A stretch of 64,000 nt of DNA from an uncultured Bacteroidales bacterium (GTDB taxonomy: Bacteria > Bacteroidota > Bacteroidia > Bacteroidales > Paludibacteraceae): NCBI GenBank assembly GCA_902792535.1, contig CADAZU010000008.1:29814-93813 (forward strand), read 5' to 3'. The position numbers and the translations under genes are program-made. The notes beneath the pieces were generated by a model. The model did not search any database, was not told the origin of the DNA, and was given only the letters and a program-made list of their open reading frames with translations. This document shows positions 15,450 through 24,088 of this stretch, piece after piece. Within the stretch, counting starts at the first letter, position 1. The number at the start of each line of letters is the position of its first letter.

Positions 15450-18026
15450 ATGAAACAACTAAGTATAATTATTTCGCTCCTGTTGCTGACCGTCAGCATG
15501 TTTGCCGCACAAGTAACAGGTAAGGTAGTTGACTTCGGCACAAAGCAGGCTATCGATTTTGCGAACGTCAGTGTCTTAAAGCCATCAGCTGACAACTCGC
15601 AACCGTCAGAACAACTTGTGACCGGAACCATTACCGACGCTACAGGAGCATTTACACTTGAGTTGGCGGACGGTAAGTACGCCATCGTCGTTTCCTTCAT
15701 GGGCTATAGCGAACAGCGCAAAGAGATCACCGTAGCCGGCAAACCGCTTAACATCGGACGCATCCAACTCAAAGAAGACACCCAGACGCTGAGCGAAGTG
15801 GAAGTGGTGGGACAAGGCAGTTCGATGCGGTTCGAGCTGGACAAGAAAGTCTTCACCGTGGATCAGAATATCGCTTCTGCCGGTGCGTCCGTGACAGACG
15901 TGCTGGAGAACATTCCTTCCGTCGATGTGGATCAGGAAGGTACGATCTCGCTGCGCAACAGCGAAGATGTGGAGATCTGGATTAACGGCAAGCCCGCCGG
16001 ACTCAACTCCGAGAACCGCGGACAAGTGCTGCAACAGATGCCCGCCGGTACAATCGAGAAAATAGAAATCATTACCAACCCTTCCGCTAAGTTCAGTCCC
16101 GAAGGTACATCCGGAATCATCAATCTGGTTATGAAAAAAGACCGTGCAGCCGGTTATTACGGATCGGTACAAGCCGGTTTGGACTATGCGCTGGCGGCGC
16201 CATGGAACGTGCCACCCGGAGCGAACCTCGGATTTAACATCAATTTCAATGCAGGTCCGGTGGACGGCTATTTCAACGTCGGCTACCGCTATCATATCAG
16301 CAACGGCGGCAGCAAGACCGACCGGTATAACTTATCCGGCGCAGGAGCTCAACAGTTGGACAGTTCGTTGATCCAGAGCCACTTGCTGCAAGAAGGAACG
16401 CAGACCCATCGCGGCGGAGGACTCTTTGCCCGCGCAGGGTTCAATTTCCGTCTGGCGGAAGGCCATACACTGGGTGTGTCCGGTTTCGGCATGGTGAGCG
16501 AACCCAATGCGTTCAAAATGACCAACTCCAACCACCGTACGTACCTGTTGACGCAGCCGAATGGGACTGTTCTGCGTGACTACACCCGCGACCAGAGCGG
16601 CACAGGCTCGCACCCGGGAGGAAACGCGACACTCGACTACACTTTCGAACTGGACAACCATAAACTGTACGTCAGCGGCACATACAACAACTTCGGCTTT
16701 AACATGTTGACCGATTACATGCAGGCGGACCGGAATCTGACGACCAACTTGTATGACACAACGTACCAAGACCAGACCAGCCTCAGCAAAGACCAGAGTA
16801 TCGAGGTGAAAGCGGACTACGAATGGAAACCGACGCAGCAGAGCCGTCTGGAGGCAGGATACGACTACACCCGCAGCTGGAACAACAGCACGGCGGATGC
16901 ACATAACAACGACAAACAGGGCGCGCATATTAAGGAGTTGTTCCCGTACTACGCAGACTTCAACGGTCTGACGCAGAACCACGCGCTCTATATCACGTAC
17001 GGCAACCGGTTCTTCGACCGTCTGTCAATCCAGGTCGGACTCCGCGGCGAGTACTACATGCGCCATCTGGAGTCGAGTTACAAAGACGACGCCGGCACGA
17101 TTCAGGACTCCTATGCCGCTTTCCCGAACAAGAAAGACACGGCGTATTTCCAGCTCTACCCGAGCGCTTATATCAGTTATGATTTCGGCAACGGGCATGA
17201 GTTGCAACTCAACTACACGCGGCGTGTGAACCGCCCGTGGGGACACCAGATCAACCCGCGTATGGACTTCAGCGATAGTACCAACATCAGTTACGGTAAC
17301 GTCGATCTGCTCCCTGCTTTCTCCAATAACTTGGAGCTGAATTACCTCAAGACTTGGGAGCGGCACACGCTCTCCGCCGGAATATTCTGGAAGTACCGCG
17401 AAGGAGCCGTGCAGAACGTCAAATACATGGACGGCGAGGTGATGAAGAATACCTATTTCAACATCTCTACCCGTCAAGATCTGGGTGTGGAGGTCGTTGC
17501 CAAGAACCGGCTCTTCGGCGAAGTGCTGCAACTGACCACCAGCGCCAATTTCTATTGGAACAACGTCTCTGCGGTGAACCAAGATCTGGTTCACCAAGGC
17601 AACACGATCCATATCAACCTGCCGGCGCAGAACATCTTTGCCGGCTCGGTACGCGTCAATGCGCAGTTCCTATTCACCAAGAATTTCAGCGGACAGATCT
17701 CTGCCAACTACCGCTCTCCGCGCGTAGTGGCACAAGGAACGACGAGCCACAGCTATTCGATCGACATCGGTCTGAGGCACACTTTCCTCAACAAACAACT
17801 GGCGCTGGCGCTCAACGTGCGCGACCTGCTGGACAGCCGCGCGCGGCGTAACACCACTTGGGGAGACGGCTTCTGGCAATTCAGCGAAAACCGCTGGCAT
17901 AGCCGTACAATCAGCCTGACGCTGACCTATAACTTCGGAAATCAGACCGGCAAACGCCGCTCCGATAGAGGCGAAGGTCGACGACAGCGGAAACAGCAAT
18001 ATGGACTATTGAGAATTGAAAATTGA
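15450..18026 (+). CDS. TonB-dependent-receptor-like outer-membrane protein with carboxypeptidase-regulatory domain
   Basis: An 858-residue outer-membrane protein. The signal peptide ends FAAQ. Residues about 22-105 form a carboxypeptidase-regulatory-like beta domain (VTGKVVDFGTKQAIDFANVSV). A plug-like segment follows (DVLENIPSVDVDQEGTISLRN, GIINLVMKK, about 150-235), then a large beta-barrel. The barrel ends RTISLTLTYNFGNQ, a typical C-terminal strand. The last 24 residues beyond it are basic and end GLLRIEN, encoded by the AATTGAGAATTGA tract that also gives the TGA stop. An insertion-like PSADNSQPSEQ near residue 46 carries the CAGCCGTCAG-type sequence. No SusD partner is present, so it probably belongs to the outer-membrane-beta-barrel subfamily rather than SusC. 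Confidence 0.85.
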   Translation: MKQLSIIISLLLLTVSMFAAQVTGKVVDFGTKQAIDFANVSVLKPSADNSQPSEQLVTGTITDATGAFTLELADGKYAIVVSFMGYSEQRKEITVAGKPLNIGRIQLKEDTQTLSEVEVVGQGSSMRFELDKKVFTVDQNIASAGASVTDVLENIPSVDVDQEGTISLRNSEDVEIWINGKPAGLNSENRGQVLQQMPAGTIEKIEIITNPSAKFSPEGTSGIINLVMKKDRAAGYYGSVQAGLDYALAAPWNVPPGANLGFNINFNAGPVDGYFNVGYRYHISNGGSKTDRYNLSGAGAQQLDSSLIQSHLLQEGTQTHRGGGLFARAGFNFRLAEGHTLGVSGFGMVSEPNAFKMTNSNHRTYLLTQPNGTVLRDYTRDQSGTGSHPGGNATLDYTFELDNHKLYVSGTYNNFGFNMLTDYMQADRNLTTNLYDTTYQDQTSLSKDQSIEVKADYEWKPTQQSRLEAGYDYTRSWNNSTADAHNNDKQGAHIKELFPYYADFNGLTQNHALYITYGNRFFDRLSIQVGLRGEYYMRHLESSYKDDAGTIQDSYAAFPNKKDTAYFQLYPSAYISYDFGNGHELQLNYTRRVNRPWGHQINPRMDFSDSTNISYGNVDLLPAFSNNLELNYLKTWERHTLSAGIFWKYREGAVQNVKYMDGEVMKNTYFNISTRQDLGVEVVAKNRLFGEVLQLTTSANFYWNNVSAVNQDLVHQGNTIHINLPAQNIFAGSVRVNAQFLFTKNFSGQISANYRSPRVVAQGTTSHSYSIDIGLRHTFLNKQLALALNVRDLLDSRARRNTTWGDGFWQFSENRWHSRTISLTLTYNFGNQTGKRRSDRGEGRRQRKQQYGLLRIEN

Positions 18027-18031
18027 GAATT
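18006..18031. repeat. Junction repeat tract (AATTGAGAATTGAAAATTGAG)
   Basis: Encodes the end of the upstream barrel, its TGA stop and the TTG start of the PorT-like gene in a 4-base TTGA overlap. Confidence 0.8.
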
Positions 18032-18772
18032 ACGAATAGATTTCGAATCATAGTAGTATTATGTGCTCTGTGTGCCGTTTCGGCGCAGGCACAAATGGCG
18101 CAGAACAGGCCGTATGTGGATGACAAACTCTTCCATTTCGGATTCCAGCTGGGTGTGAATGTTTCCTCCTTCCTCATTACCGACAGCGAGACACCGATCA
18201 CAAATCCGCTGACGGGCGAAACGGAGATCTACCACTCCCGTGTTAGCAGTCTGCTGCCCGGTTTTCATGTGGGGTTTGTGTCCGACCTGCGGCTGTGTCA
18301 GTATCTGAACCTGCGCTTCTGTCCGGGTCTGCAGTTCTCCAACCGAACGATCAGTTATAAGACCGAAAGCGGCAATCCCGTCAAAGGAACGCCCGGCAAG
18401 AACGGCGCAAGCATTGATATCTTGGCGATCCCCGTGTATCTACCGCTGTATCTCAAATGGTCTGCGGCGCGGGAAGGCAACTACCGACCTTATGTTCTCG
18501 CCGGAGGAGGCGTCAGTTTCAATGTCAGCCGCGACAGAGAGAAACCTGTTCTGCTCAACATGACCGACTATTTCGCCGAAGTGGGTTTCGGCGTTGATCT
18601 CTATTTCCGGTGGTTTAAATTCTGCCCCGAGATCACGTACCGTTTCGGCTTTGCGAACCAACTGGCGCCGGCAGAAGGACGCATGGAGTTAGCACCTCTG
18701 GATGCCTTCTATACCAACTCGATCGCACGCATGACGAGTCATTGCATCTGTCTGACCTTCAATTTCGAATGA
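18023..18772 (+). CDS. porT: PorT-family outer-membrane beta-barrel protein
   Basis: A 249-residue protein with a signal peptide (cleavage near AQAQ). The text DDKLFHFGFQLGVNVSSF, then LLPGFHVGFVSDLRL, LRFCPGLQFSNRTISYK and YRPYVLAGGGVSFNV fits the PorT/SprT barrel family. PorT is needed for type IX secretion in Porphyromonas. The start is TTG 18023, overlapping the upstream stop. The end overlaps the next gene in ATGATG, so the next lipoprotein is translationally coupled. Whether this organism has a full type IX system cannot be told from this window; a generic PorT-family barrel of unknown role is the alternative. Confidence 0.7.
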   Translation: MRITNRFRIIVVLCALCAVSAQAQMAQNRPYVDDKLFHFGFQLGVNVSSFLITDSETPITNPLTGETEIYHSRVSSLLPGFHVGFVSDLRLCQYLNLRFCPGLQFSNRTISYKTESGNPVKGTPGKNGASIDILAIPVYLPLYLKWSAAREGNYRPYVLAGGGVSFNVSRDREKPVLLNMTDYFAEVGFGVDLYFRWFKFCPEITYRFGFANQLAPAEGRMELAPLDAFYTNSIARMTSHCICLTFNFE

Positions 18773-20214
18773 TGCGCAAATTCCTATTCATATTACTATG
18801 CGCATGTGCGCTCTTGGGATGCAAGGAATACCGCGTTTCGGACGATCCGACCTTGCGTCTCGCTTTCTCGGCGGACACGCTGTCGTTTGACTCGGTTTTC
18901 ACGGAGCAAGGCAGCGCGACGCTCCAGCTCATGGTCTATAACCGCAACGCGTCGGCGCTGAAGATTGACCGGATTTGGATGGAGGATGGCGAAGCTTTCC
19001 GCATCAACATAGACGGCGAGATGGATCTCTCGCGTCTTACCGACCTGCAGATCAACGGCGGAGACAGTCTGTTTGTCTTCGTGCGCGTGACCGATTTCGG
19101 TCCTATGGCGGAGGACGGAGTGATCCTGATTGAAGATCTGCTGCATTTCCATCTGGCGAACGGAGTCAGCCAAGAAGTGCTGCTGGAGGCGTACGCCCAA
19201 AACGCCACACGCATCGGTAAGAAAGGCAAAGGAAGAACGGTCGTTTCGCAATATACGTTCACCACAGAGCGTCCCTATATCATTTATGATACGCTGGTAG
19301 TGAACGGACCATTGACAATACAAGCCGGTGCACGAATCTACATGCATTCCAGCGCGTGCATCTATGCGCAAGGGGACGTGACAGCAGAAGGCACAAAGGA
19401 GAACCCTATCCTCATTCGTCCGGATAGACTGGACCGGCTCTTTGACTCGGTGCCTTACCTCTATGCCGGGGGCGGATGGAACGGACTGTATTTCGTCTCG
19501 GAGGAGCCTAAGACCTATAGCCTGCGGTATGTGGACATTCTCTCCGGCAACGTGGGTCTCTATTGCGCCAGCACATGCACCGACGCCCTGCCGCAACTGA
19601 CGATGGACGGATGCCGCATTCATAACCATACTTCGTATGGCTTGGTTCTCAACCATGTCGATGCCCTGGTGACAAACACCGAGATCAGCAACTGCGCCTC
19701 CTATTGCGTATATTGCAACGGCGGCAAGCATGAGTTCATTCATACCACGATCGCATCCTATTTCGGCTACACCAATATCCGCATCCAGTCGGCGACAAAA
19801 GAAGAGACCGCAGCGGTCTATATCGACAATCTTGCTAAGACCCCGCCGCAGACGATCGCCTCGTTCTGCAACTCGATCATTACCGGCTACCTGCCGAACC
19901 AAGTAGTGGTCGCAACGCCTTTTGACCGCTACTACCCGGGGGCTTTCACGGGAAACTACCTGAAAACCGACACGCTCGCTATTCCGCATGCCGAAGCCAA
20001 TGTCTATTGGCAGAAGACGGACACTGCCCGCGTCTTCCGCAACGATTACTATAAATACAAGGAATATATCTATTATGATTTCCGTCCTGACACACTCAGT
20101 CCGGTGATCGGTATTGCCGATAGTCTGGCGGCACTCCCCTATCCTATGGACCGCAACGGAGTCTCTCGCGCACTCATGCGTCCGGACGCAGGCTGCTATC
20201 AACATCAGCCTTGA
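18769..20214 (+). CDS. Lipoprotein with right-handed beta-helix repeats
   Basis: A 481-residue lipoprotein. The signal MMRKFLFILLCACALLGC ends in a lipobox Cys. After an Ig-like N-terminal region (DTLSFDSVFTEQGSATLQLMVYNRN), residues about 170-370 have the short-strand periodicity of a parallel beta-helix (GLYCAST, CRIHNHTSYGLVLNH, NTEISNCASYCVYCNGG). This is common in Bacteroidetes surface or periplasmic proteins next to porT. No catalytic residues are recognisable. It starts at ATG 18769 with a 4-base overlap with porT; ATG 18772 is equally possible. The last 41 bases overlap the convergent ribF gene. Confidence 0.75.
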   Translation: MMRKFLFILLCACALLGCKEYRVSDDPTLRLAFSADTLSFDSVFTEQGSATLQLMVYNRNASALKIDRIWMEDGEAFRINIDGEMDLSRLTDLQINGGDSLFVFVRVTDFGPMAEDGVILIEDLLHFHLANGVSQEVLLEAYAQNATRIGKKGKGRTVVSQYTFTTERPYIIYDTLVVNGPLTIQAGARIYMHSSACIYAQGDVTAEGTKENPILIRPDRLDRLFDSVPYLYAGGGWNGLYFVSEEPKTYSLRYVDILSGNVGLYCASTCTDALPQLTMDGCRIHNHTSYGLVLNHVDALVTNTEISNCASYCVYCNGGKHEFIHTTIASYFGYTNIRIQSATKEETAAVYIDNLAKTPPQTIASFCNSIITGYLPNQVVVATPFDRYYPGAFTGNYLKTDTLAIPHAEANVYWQKTDTARVFRNDYYKYKEYIYYDFRPDTLSPVIGIADSLAALPYPMDRNGVSRALMRPDAGCYQHQP

Positions 20215-21049
20215 TCTGCTCTTGCAGTTCCTGTAATGAATTGAACCTTCGCTCCTCGCGAATAAAGCGGTCGAACTGAATTTCCATCTGTTCGCCGTAT
20301 AAGTCTCCCTTGAAAGAAGGAATATGTACCTCTATGGTAAGGTCGCTATTTCCGACCGTAGGATTCGTACCGATATTCAGCATAGCGGGTCTTTGCGCCA
20401 TGCCGGAGGTCGTCACGCGCACTGAATAGACACCCGCGCGAGGCAGGATCTTATGGACATTCTCCGGAGCTATATTGGCGGTCGGGAAACCCAGACTGCG
20501 TCCTATACCCCGCCCGTGTACGACCGTGCCGGAGAGCGAGTACGGACGACCTAACAGCTCTGCGGCGACCGCTACATTGCCATTCTCCAGCGCGCGACGG
20601 ATCTCTGTCGAAGAGACATGCCATTCGCCCTCGACGTACTCATGCATCGTCAGAACCTCTATCCCTGTCTCCGCTCCGAGAGCGCGGTACGCCTGCGAGT
20701 GCTTCAGCCCGTCGGAGCCGAAACGATGGTCATAACCCATCAGAATGACCCGGACGTCGTACTCCTCCTTGAGCCGCCTCATGAACTGTGCCGCAGTAAG
20801 CGGTTGCACTTCCTCGAAAGGCAACATAACCACCTCGCCATACAGCTCCAGCAGCGCTTTTCGCTCCGCCGGCGTGGTCAGCAACTGAGGGATAAAATCC
20901 GCCTGCAGCACCGCCCTGGGGTGCTCTTCGAACGTGACGATCAGCGGCGTCAACTGCCGCTCGTCGGCTATCCGGCGCAACTGCTCAAAGAGATATTGGT
21001 GCCCCCTATGGACACCGTCAAAGAACCCTATGGTCGCTATCCGGCTCAC
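20174..21049 (-). CDS. ribF: Bifunctional riboflavin kinase / FAD synthetase
   Basis: Makes FMN from riboflavin and ATP, then FAD from FMN. The N-terminal nucleotidyltransferase domain has GFFDGVHRGHQYL (HxGH-like) and STEIRRAL. The C-terminal flavokinase domain has GTVVHGRGIGRSLGFPTANI and a FRFIREERRFNSLQELQ-like end. At 291 residues it is a little short but complete. Its start overlaps the upstream small gene by 4 bases and its tail overlaps the convergent beta-helix lipoprotein gene by 41 bases. FAD produced here complements RibBA encoded at 28043. Confidence 0.93.
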   Translation of the reverse strand: MSRIATIGFFDGVHRGHQYLFEQLRRIADERQLTPLIVTFEEHPRAVLQADFIPQLLTTPAERKALLELYGEVVMLPFEEVQPLTAAQFMRRLKEEYDVRVILMGYDHRFGSDGLKHSQAYRALGAETGIEVLTMHEYVEGEWHVSSTEIRRALENGNVAVAAELLGRPYSLSGTVVHGRGIGRSLGFPTANIAPENVHKILPRAGVYSVRVTTSGMAQRPAMLNIGTNPTVGNSDLTIEVHIPSFKGDLYGEQMEIQFDRFIREERRFNSLQELQEQIKADVDSSLRPDA

Positions 21050-21399
21050 TCTTCGCTGTAATAGCCGTGCTCGATGCCGTACTGCAATTCGGCGTCTTGA
21101 ATCAACTGGATTTGCACTGCCGAAATAGGACGTTGCTCCTCTTTCATTGCTGCCAGCACGAAATTAAGTTGCTCGGTTTCATCCACCTCGCCGTCCAGAT
21201 ACTCCATCTCTTCCGTCTCCGGATCGACACGGACCAAACCCTTTTCCTCCAAATAGTCGTCCATCAGATCCAACACCAGCAGAATATCGTCCGCCGTCAA
21301 CTCTCCGCGGTCCTCCGCAGGGATCGAATCATAGATAAAAGAGACCAATTCACGCTCTTCCGGCTCCAAAAGAGCCATCTCAATACTATTATTTTCCAT
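21046..21399 (-). CDS. Conserved small acidic protein upstream of ribF
   Basis: A 117-residue, strongly acidic protein (PEERELVSFIYDSIPAEDRGELTADDILLVLDLMDDYLEEKGL). No signal peptide, membrane span or catalytic motif is seen. It is coupled to ribF by an ATGA overlap and driven by a promoter that is back to back with the cdsA promoter. I recognise the arrangement as one seen in Bacteroidales, but I do not know a function. Confidence 0.7.
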   Translation of the reverse strand: MENNSIEMALLEPEERELVSFIYDSIPAEDRGELTADDILLVLDLMDDYLEEKGLVRVDPETEEMEYLDGEVDETEQLNFVLAAMKEEQRPISAVQIQLIQDAELQYGIEHGYYSEE

Positions 21400-21418
21400 A
21401 ATTTTTCGAAATTATTTG

Positions 21419-21426
21419 CAAAAGTA
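21419..21426 (-). promoter_or_regulatory. Promoter of the ribF unit
   Basis: Minus-strand TACTTTTG, 20 bases upstream of the small acidic gene's start. It overlaps the region where the -33 element of the opposite promoter should lie. Confidence 0.65.
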
Positions 21427-21438
21427 CTATTTTTTTTG

Positions 21439-21446
21439 TAATTTTG
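21439..21446 (+). promoter_or_regulatory. cdsA promoter
   Basis: TAATTTTG, 20 bases upstream of the cdsA ATG, with TTTG at 21415-21418, 20 bases upstream. That TTTG is inside or next to the opposing -7 element. Confidence 0.65.
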
Positions 21447-21465
21447 CAAAAATTTTTGAAGAAAA

Positions 21466-22311
21466 ATGACAGAATTTGTTAAACGCACGCTCAGCGGAGC
21501 CGTTTTTGTAGCCGCTGTGGTCGGATCAATCCTATGGAGTTCGTTCGCTTTTGACGCGCTGTTTCTGCTGTTCTGCGTGCTGGCGGTGGATGAGTTTCAC
21601 CGTCTGGTTCGCTCCCCTCGTGCGCTGCGGATTTATTCGTTTGTAGCGACGCTCTTCCTCTGGGCGGCGGTGATCTGCATCCCTTGGCAGCCTTTTGCAC
21701 TCACGCTGGCTTTCTCCTATCTCCTGCTGGTCGTTTTTGCGTTGCTGGACGAGATCTGGAACACGTCGGACAAGCCGCTTCATAACTGGGGAAACCTCTT
21801 GATCTCGCAGCTCATGATCGCCCTTCCTATGGCGACGCTCGGGGTGCTCTGTTACCTGGACAAATGGCTTCTGCTCGCTCTTTTCGTACTGATATGGGTC
21901 AATGACACCGGTGCGTATTGCGTCGGTTCCTCTACGGCGAAGCTGCCGAAAGGCAATCATAAGATGTCCCCTCATATTAGTCCGAAGAAGAGTTGGGAAG
22001 GACTCATAGGCGGATTTGTCTTCGCGATGGCAGCGGCGCTGTTACTCCACCATTTCGGATGGTTCGGTTCGATTGCTTCGCCTGCCACGGGATGGCTGGT
22101 GCCCTGCCTTTTTGCGCTCGTGGTGTCCACTTTCGGTACGATGGGAGATTTGATGGAGAGCCTGCTCAAACGCTCTGTTGGAGTCAAAGACTCGGGACGA
22201 TTTTTACCGGGGCACGGAGGTGTGTTAGACCGTTTTGACAGCGTCCTGCTGGCGGGACCGATAATAACTGCTTTTTGCTGGATATGCTATCTCATTGTGC
22301 CGCTCTTCTGA
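21466..22311 (+). CDS. cdsA: Phosphatidate cytidylyltransferase
   Basis: Integral membrane enzyme making CDP-diacylglycerol from phosphatidate and CTP, the branch point of phospholipid synthesis. The 281 residues contain about eight hydrophobic segments. The signature near the C-terminus is present (SVGVKDSGRFLPGHGGVLDR, followed by FDS), including the conserved Asp residues. The next gene, a lipid A-type acyltransferase, begins inside this one, linking phospholipid and outer-membrane lipid synthesis. Confidence 0.93.
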   Translation: MTEFVKRTLSGAVFVAAVVGSILWSSFAFDALFLLFCVLAVDEFHRLVRSPRALRIYSFVATLFLWAAVICIPWQPFALTLAFSYLLLVVFALLDEIWNTSDKPLHNWGNLLISQLMIALPMATLGVLCYLDKWLLLALFVLIWVNDTGAYCVGSSTAKLPKGNHKMSPHISPKKSWEGLIGGFVFAMAAALLLHHFGWFGSIASPATGWLVPCLFALVVSTFGTMGDLMESLLKRSVGVKDSGRFLPGHGGVLDRFDSVLLAGPIITAFCWICYLIVPLF

Positions 22312-23150
22312 GTCGCATGCCCCTCGGCGTGCACTACGGGATAGCGGACTATATCCTCTATCCGCTGCTCTATTATGTGGCGCGGTACAGGAGAAAGATC
22401 GTGGCTAAAAACCTTGCGCTCTCTTTTCCTGAGAAGAGTGAGGGAGAGCGGACACGCATCGCACGGGATTTCTACCACCAGTTCTGTTATACCTTCGTCG
22501 AGTCGGTCTATGGCTACAGGATCTCGGACGAAGAGATGCGGCAGCGCGTGGTCTTCGAGGGGATGGATGAAGTGAACAGGCTGGTCGATGCAGCCGGCGG
22601 AGGGATCTTCATGCTGGCGCATTTCGGCAACTGGGAATGGATGGCGTCCGTTCAGCAGTGGCTCTCGCCGGGAGTGACCGAACTCAACGTCTATCGGCGG
22701 CTCAAGAGCCAAGCGATGGACCGACTGATGCTCGACCTGCGCGCCAAACGAGGCGGTGCGTGCGTCGAGAAACAGCGGATATTACGCGAACTTGTGCGTC
22801 TGCGAGCAGAGAAGAAACCCGCAACGGTGGGACTGCTCAGCGACCAGAAACCGCGACCGGAAGTGACGCGCACATGGACCACTTTCTTGAACCAAGAGAC
22901 GGGTTTTCTGGACGGAGGAGAGATGCTGGGTAAGAAATTCGGTTATCCTGTCTTTTACGCGTATATCACCCGCGAGAAGCGAGGGTACTACCGCACCAGA
23001 ATGATGCTCCTCTCTGCCACACCCCAAGAGACAGCCGAAGGCGAGATCACGAGGGCGTACGCACGGCTCCTGGAGCAGAATATACAGGAACAGCCTGCCC
23101 TCTGGCTTTGGTCGCACAACCGATGGAAATGGAAAAGAATTGATAATTGA
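22284..23150 (+). CDS. Lysophospholipid/lipid A acyltransferase (LpxL/HtrB-like)
   Basis: A 288-residue member of the lauroyl/myristoyl acyltransferase family that adds secondary acyl chains to lipid A at the inner membrane. The catalytic block HFGNWEW (His-x4-Glu) lies near residue 113, and a GLLSDQKPRPE stretch fits the acyl-donor region. I chose ATG 22284, which overlaps cdsA by 28 bases; a TTG at 22275 is possible. The stop TGA and the last residues (RIDN) fall in an AATTGATAATTGAGAATTGA tract that runs into the next gene's TTG start. Confidence 0.85.
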   Translation: MLSHCAALLSRMPLGVHYGIADYILYPLLYYVARYRRKIVAKNLALSFPEKSEGERTRIARDFYHQFCYTFVESVYGYRISDEEMRQRVVFEGMDEVNRLVDAAGGGIFMLAHFGNWEWMASVQQWLSPGVTELNVYRRLKSQAMDRLMLDLRAKRGGACVEKQRILRELVRLRAEKKPATVGLLSDQKPRPEVTRTWTTFLNQETGFLDGGEMLGKKFGYPVFYAYITREKRGYYRTRMMLLSATPQETAEGEITRAYARLLEQNIQEQPALWLWSHNRWKWKRIDN

Positions 23151-23165
23151 GAATTGAGAATTGAA
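23138..23165. repeat. Junction repeat tract (AATTGATAATTGAGAATTGAG)
   Basis: Supplies the stop codon of the acyltransferase and the TTG start of the glycosyltransferase, 10 bases apart. Confidence 0.8.
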
Positions 23166-24054
23166 GTGTAGTATAATTATATTGAATTGGAATGGCGCAG
23201 AGATGCTACGGACTTATCTGCCGTCTGTCATCGCGCATACGGCTCTGCCGGAGTGCGAGGTCATTGTGGCGGATAATGGCAGCACGGACAATAGTCCAGA
23301 GGTGCTGGCGCAGGAGTTTCCCGCCGTGCGTACCATCGTGCTGGATCGCAACTACGGTTTTGCCGAAGGCTACAACCGTGCGATCGCACAGGTCTCGTCC
23401 GAGTACGTCGTCCTGCTCAATTCCGATGTCGAAGTGACGGAGGGTTGGCTCTCTCCCCTGCTCGACTACCTTGAGGCGCATCCGGAGACTGCCGCAGTGC
23501 AGCCTAAGATCCGCAGCTGGCGCAAACGCGAGTATTTCGAGCATGCCGGCGCTGCCGGAGGCTACCTCTCATGGCTGGGTTACCCGTATTGCCGCGGACG
23601 TCGTTTCGGACGCGTGGAGCAAGACCACGGTCAGTACGACACGGTGGCAGAGATCGACTGGACGACGGGAGCCGCTATGTGCGTCCGCAGAGAGGTCTAT
23701 GTCTCCTGCGGAGGACTGGACGCGGCTTTCTTCGCCCACATGGAGGAGATCGACCTGTGCTGGCGGATGAGGAACAAAGGATGGAAACTGGCTTGCGTGC
23801 CGCAGAGCACCGTCTTCCACCTCGGAGGCGGCGCACTCAGTTACGACAATCCGCGCAAGACCTTCCTTAATTTCCGCAACAACCTGCTCATGATCTACAA
23901 GAACCGCCCGTTCCCTTGGATGGTACTGAGCATCCGGTTCTTCCTCGACTACGCCGCAGCGGCTATGTTCCTGCTCACGGGCAAGAAAGGCAGCGCCAAA
24001 GCCATCCTCGACGCTCGCCGCGAATACAAACAAATGCGGCAGGCATACAAATGA
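23161..24054 (+). CDS. Family 2 glycosyltransferase
   Basis: A 297-residue inverting GT-A glycosyltransferase. The N-terminus KCSIIILNWNG is the classical GT2 start, so the TTG at 23161 is needed as initiator; it lies in the repeat tract. Nucleotide-sugar binding is marked by VIVADNGSTDNS (about 36-47) and LLNSDVEV (DXD-like). The acceptor/catalytic block is AHMEEIDLCWRMRNKGW. A hydrophobic C-terminal segment (WMVLSIRFFLDYAAAAMFLL) may tether it to the inner membrane. Its position beside cdsA and the acyltransferase suggests an LPS or glycolipid role (inference). Confidence 0.88.
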   Translation: MKCSIIILNWNGAEMLRTYLPSVIAHTALPECEVIVADNGSTDNSPEVLAQEFPAVRTIVLDRNYGFAEGYNRAIAQVSSEYVVLLNSDVEVTEGWLSPLLDYLEAHPETAAVQPKIRSWRKREYFEHAGAAGGYLSWLGYPYCRGRRFGRVEQDHGQYDTVAEIDWTTGAAMCVRREVYVSCGGLDAAFFAHMEEIDLCWRMRNKGWKLACVPQSTVFHLGGGALSYDNPRKTFLNFRNNLLMIYKNRPFPWMVLSIRFFLDYAAAAMFLLTGKKGSAKAILDARREYKQMRQAYK

Positions 24055-24083
24055 ACAAATTGTAAATGAACAAATTGTAACTA
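24051..24083. repeat. Junction repeat tract (ACAAATTGTAAATGA units)
   Basis: Two copies of AAATGAACAAATTGTA. The first ATGA gives the TGA stop of the glycosyltransferase gene. Confidence 0.8.
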
Positions 24084-24088
24084 TATTT

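Noticed and set aside
18796-20205. A 469-codon minus-strand frame opposite the beta-helix lipoprotein
   Set aside because: No signal, domain or promoter. The plus-strand lipoprotein has a lipobox and operon coupling.
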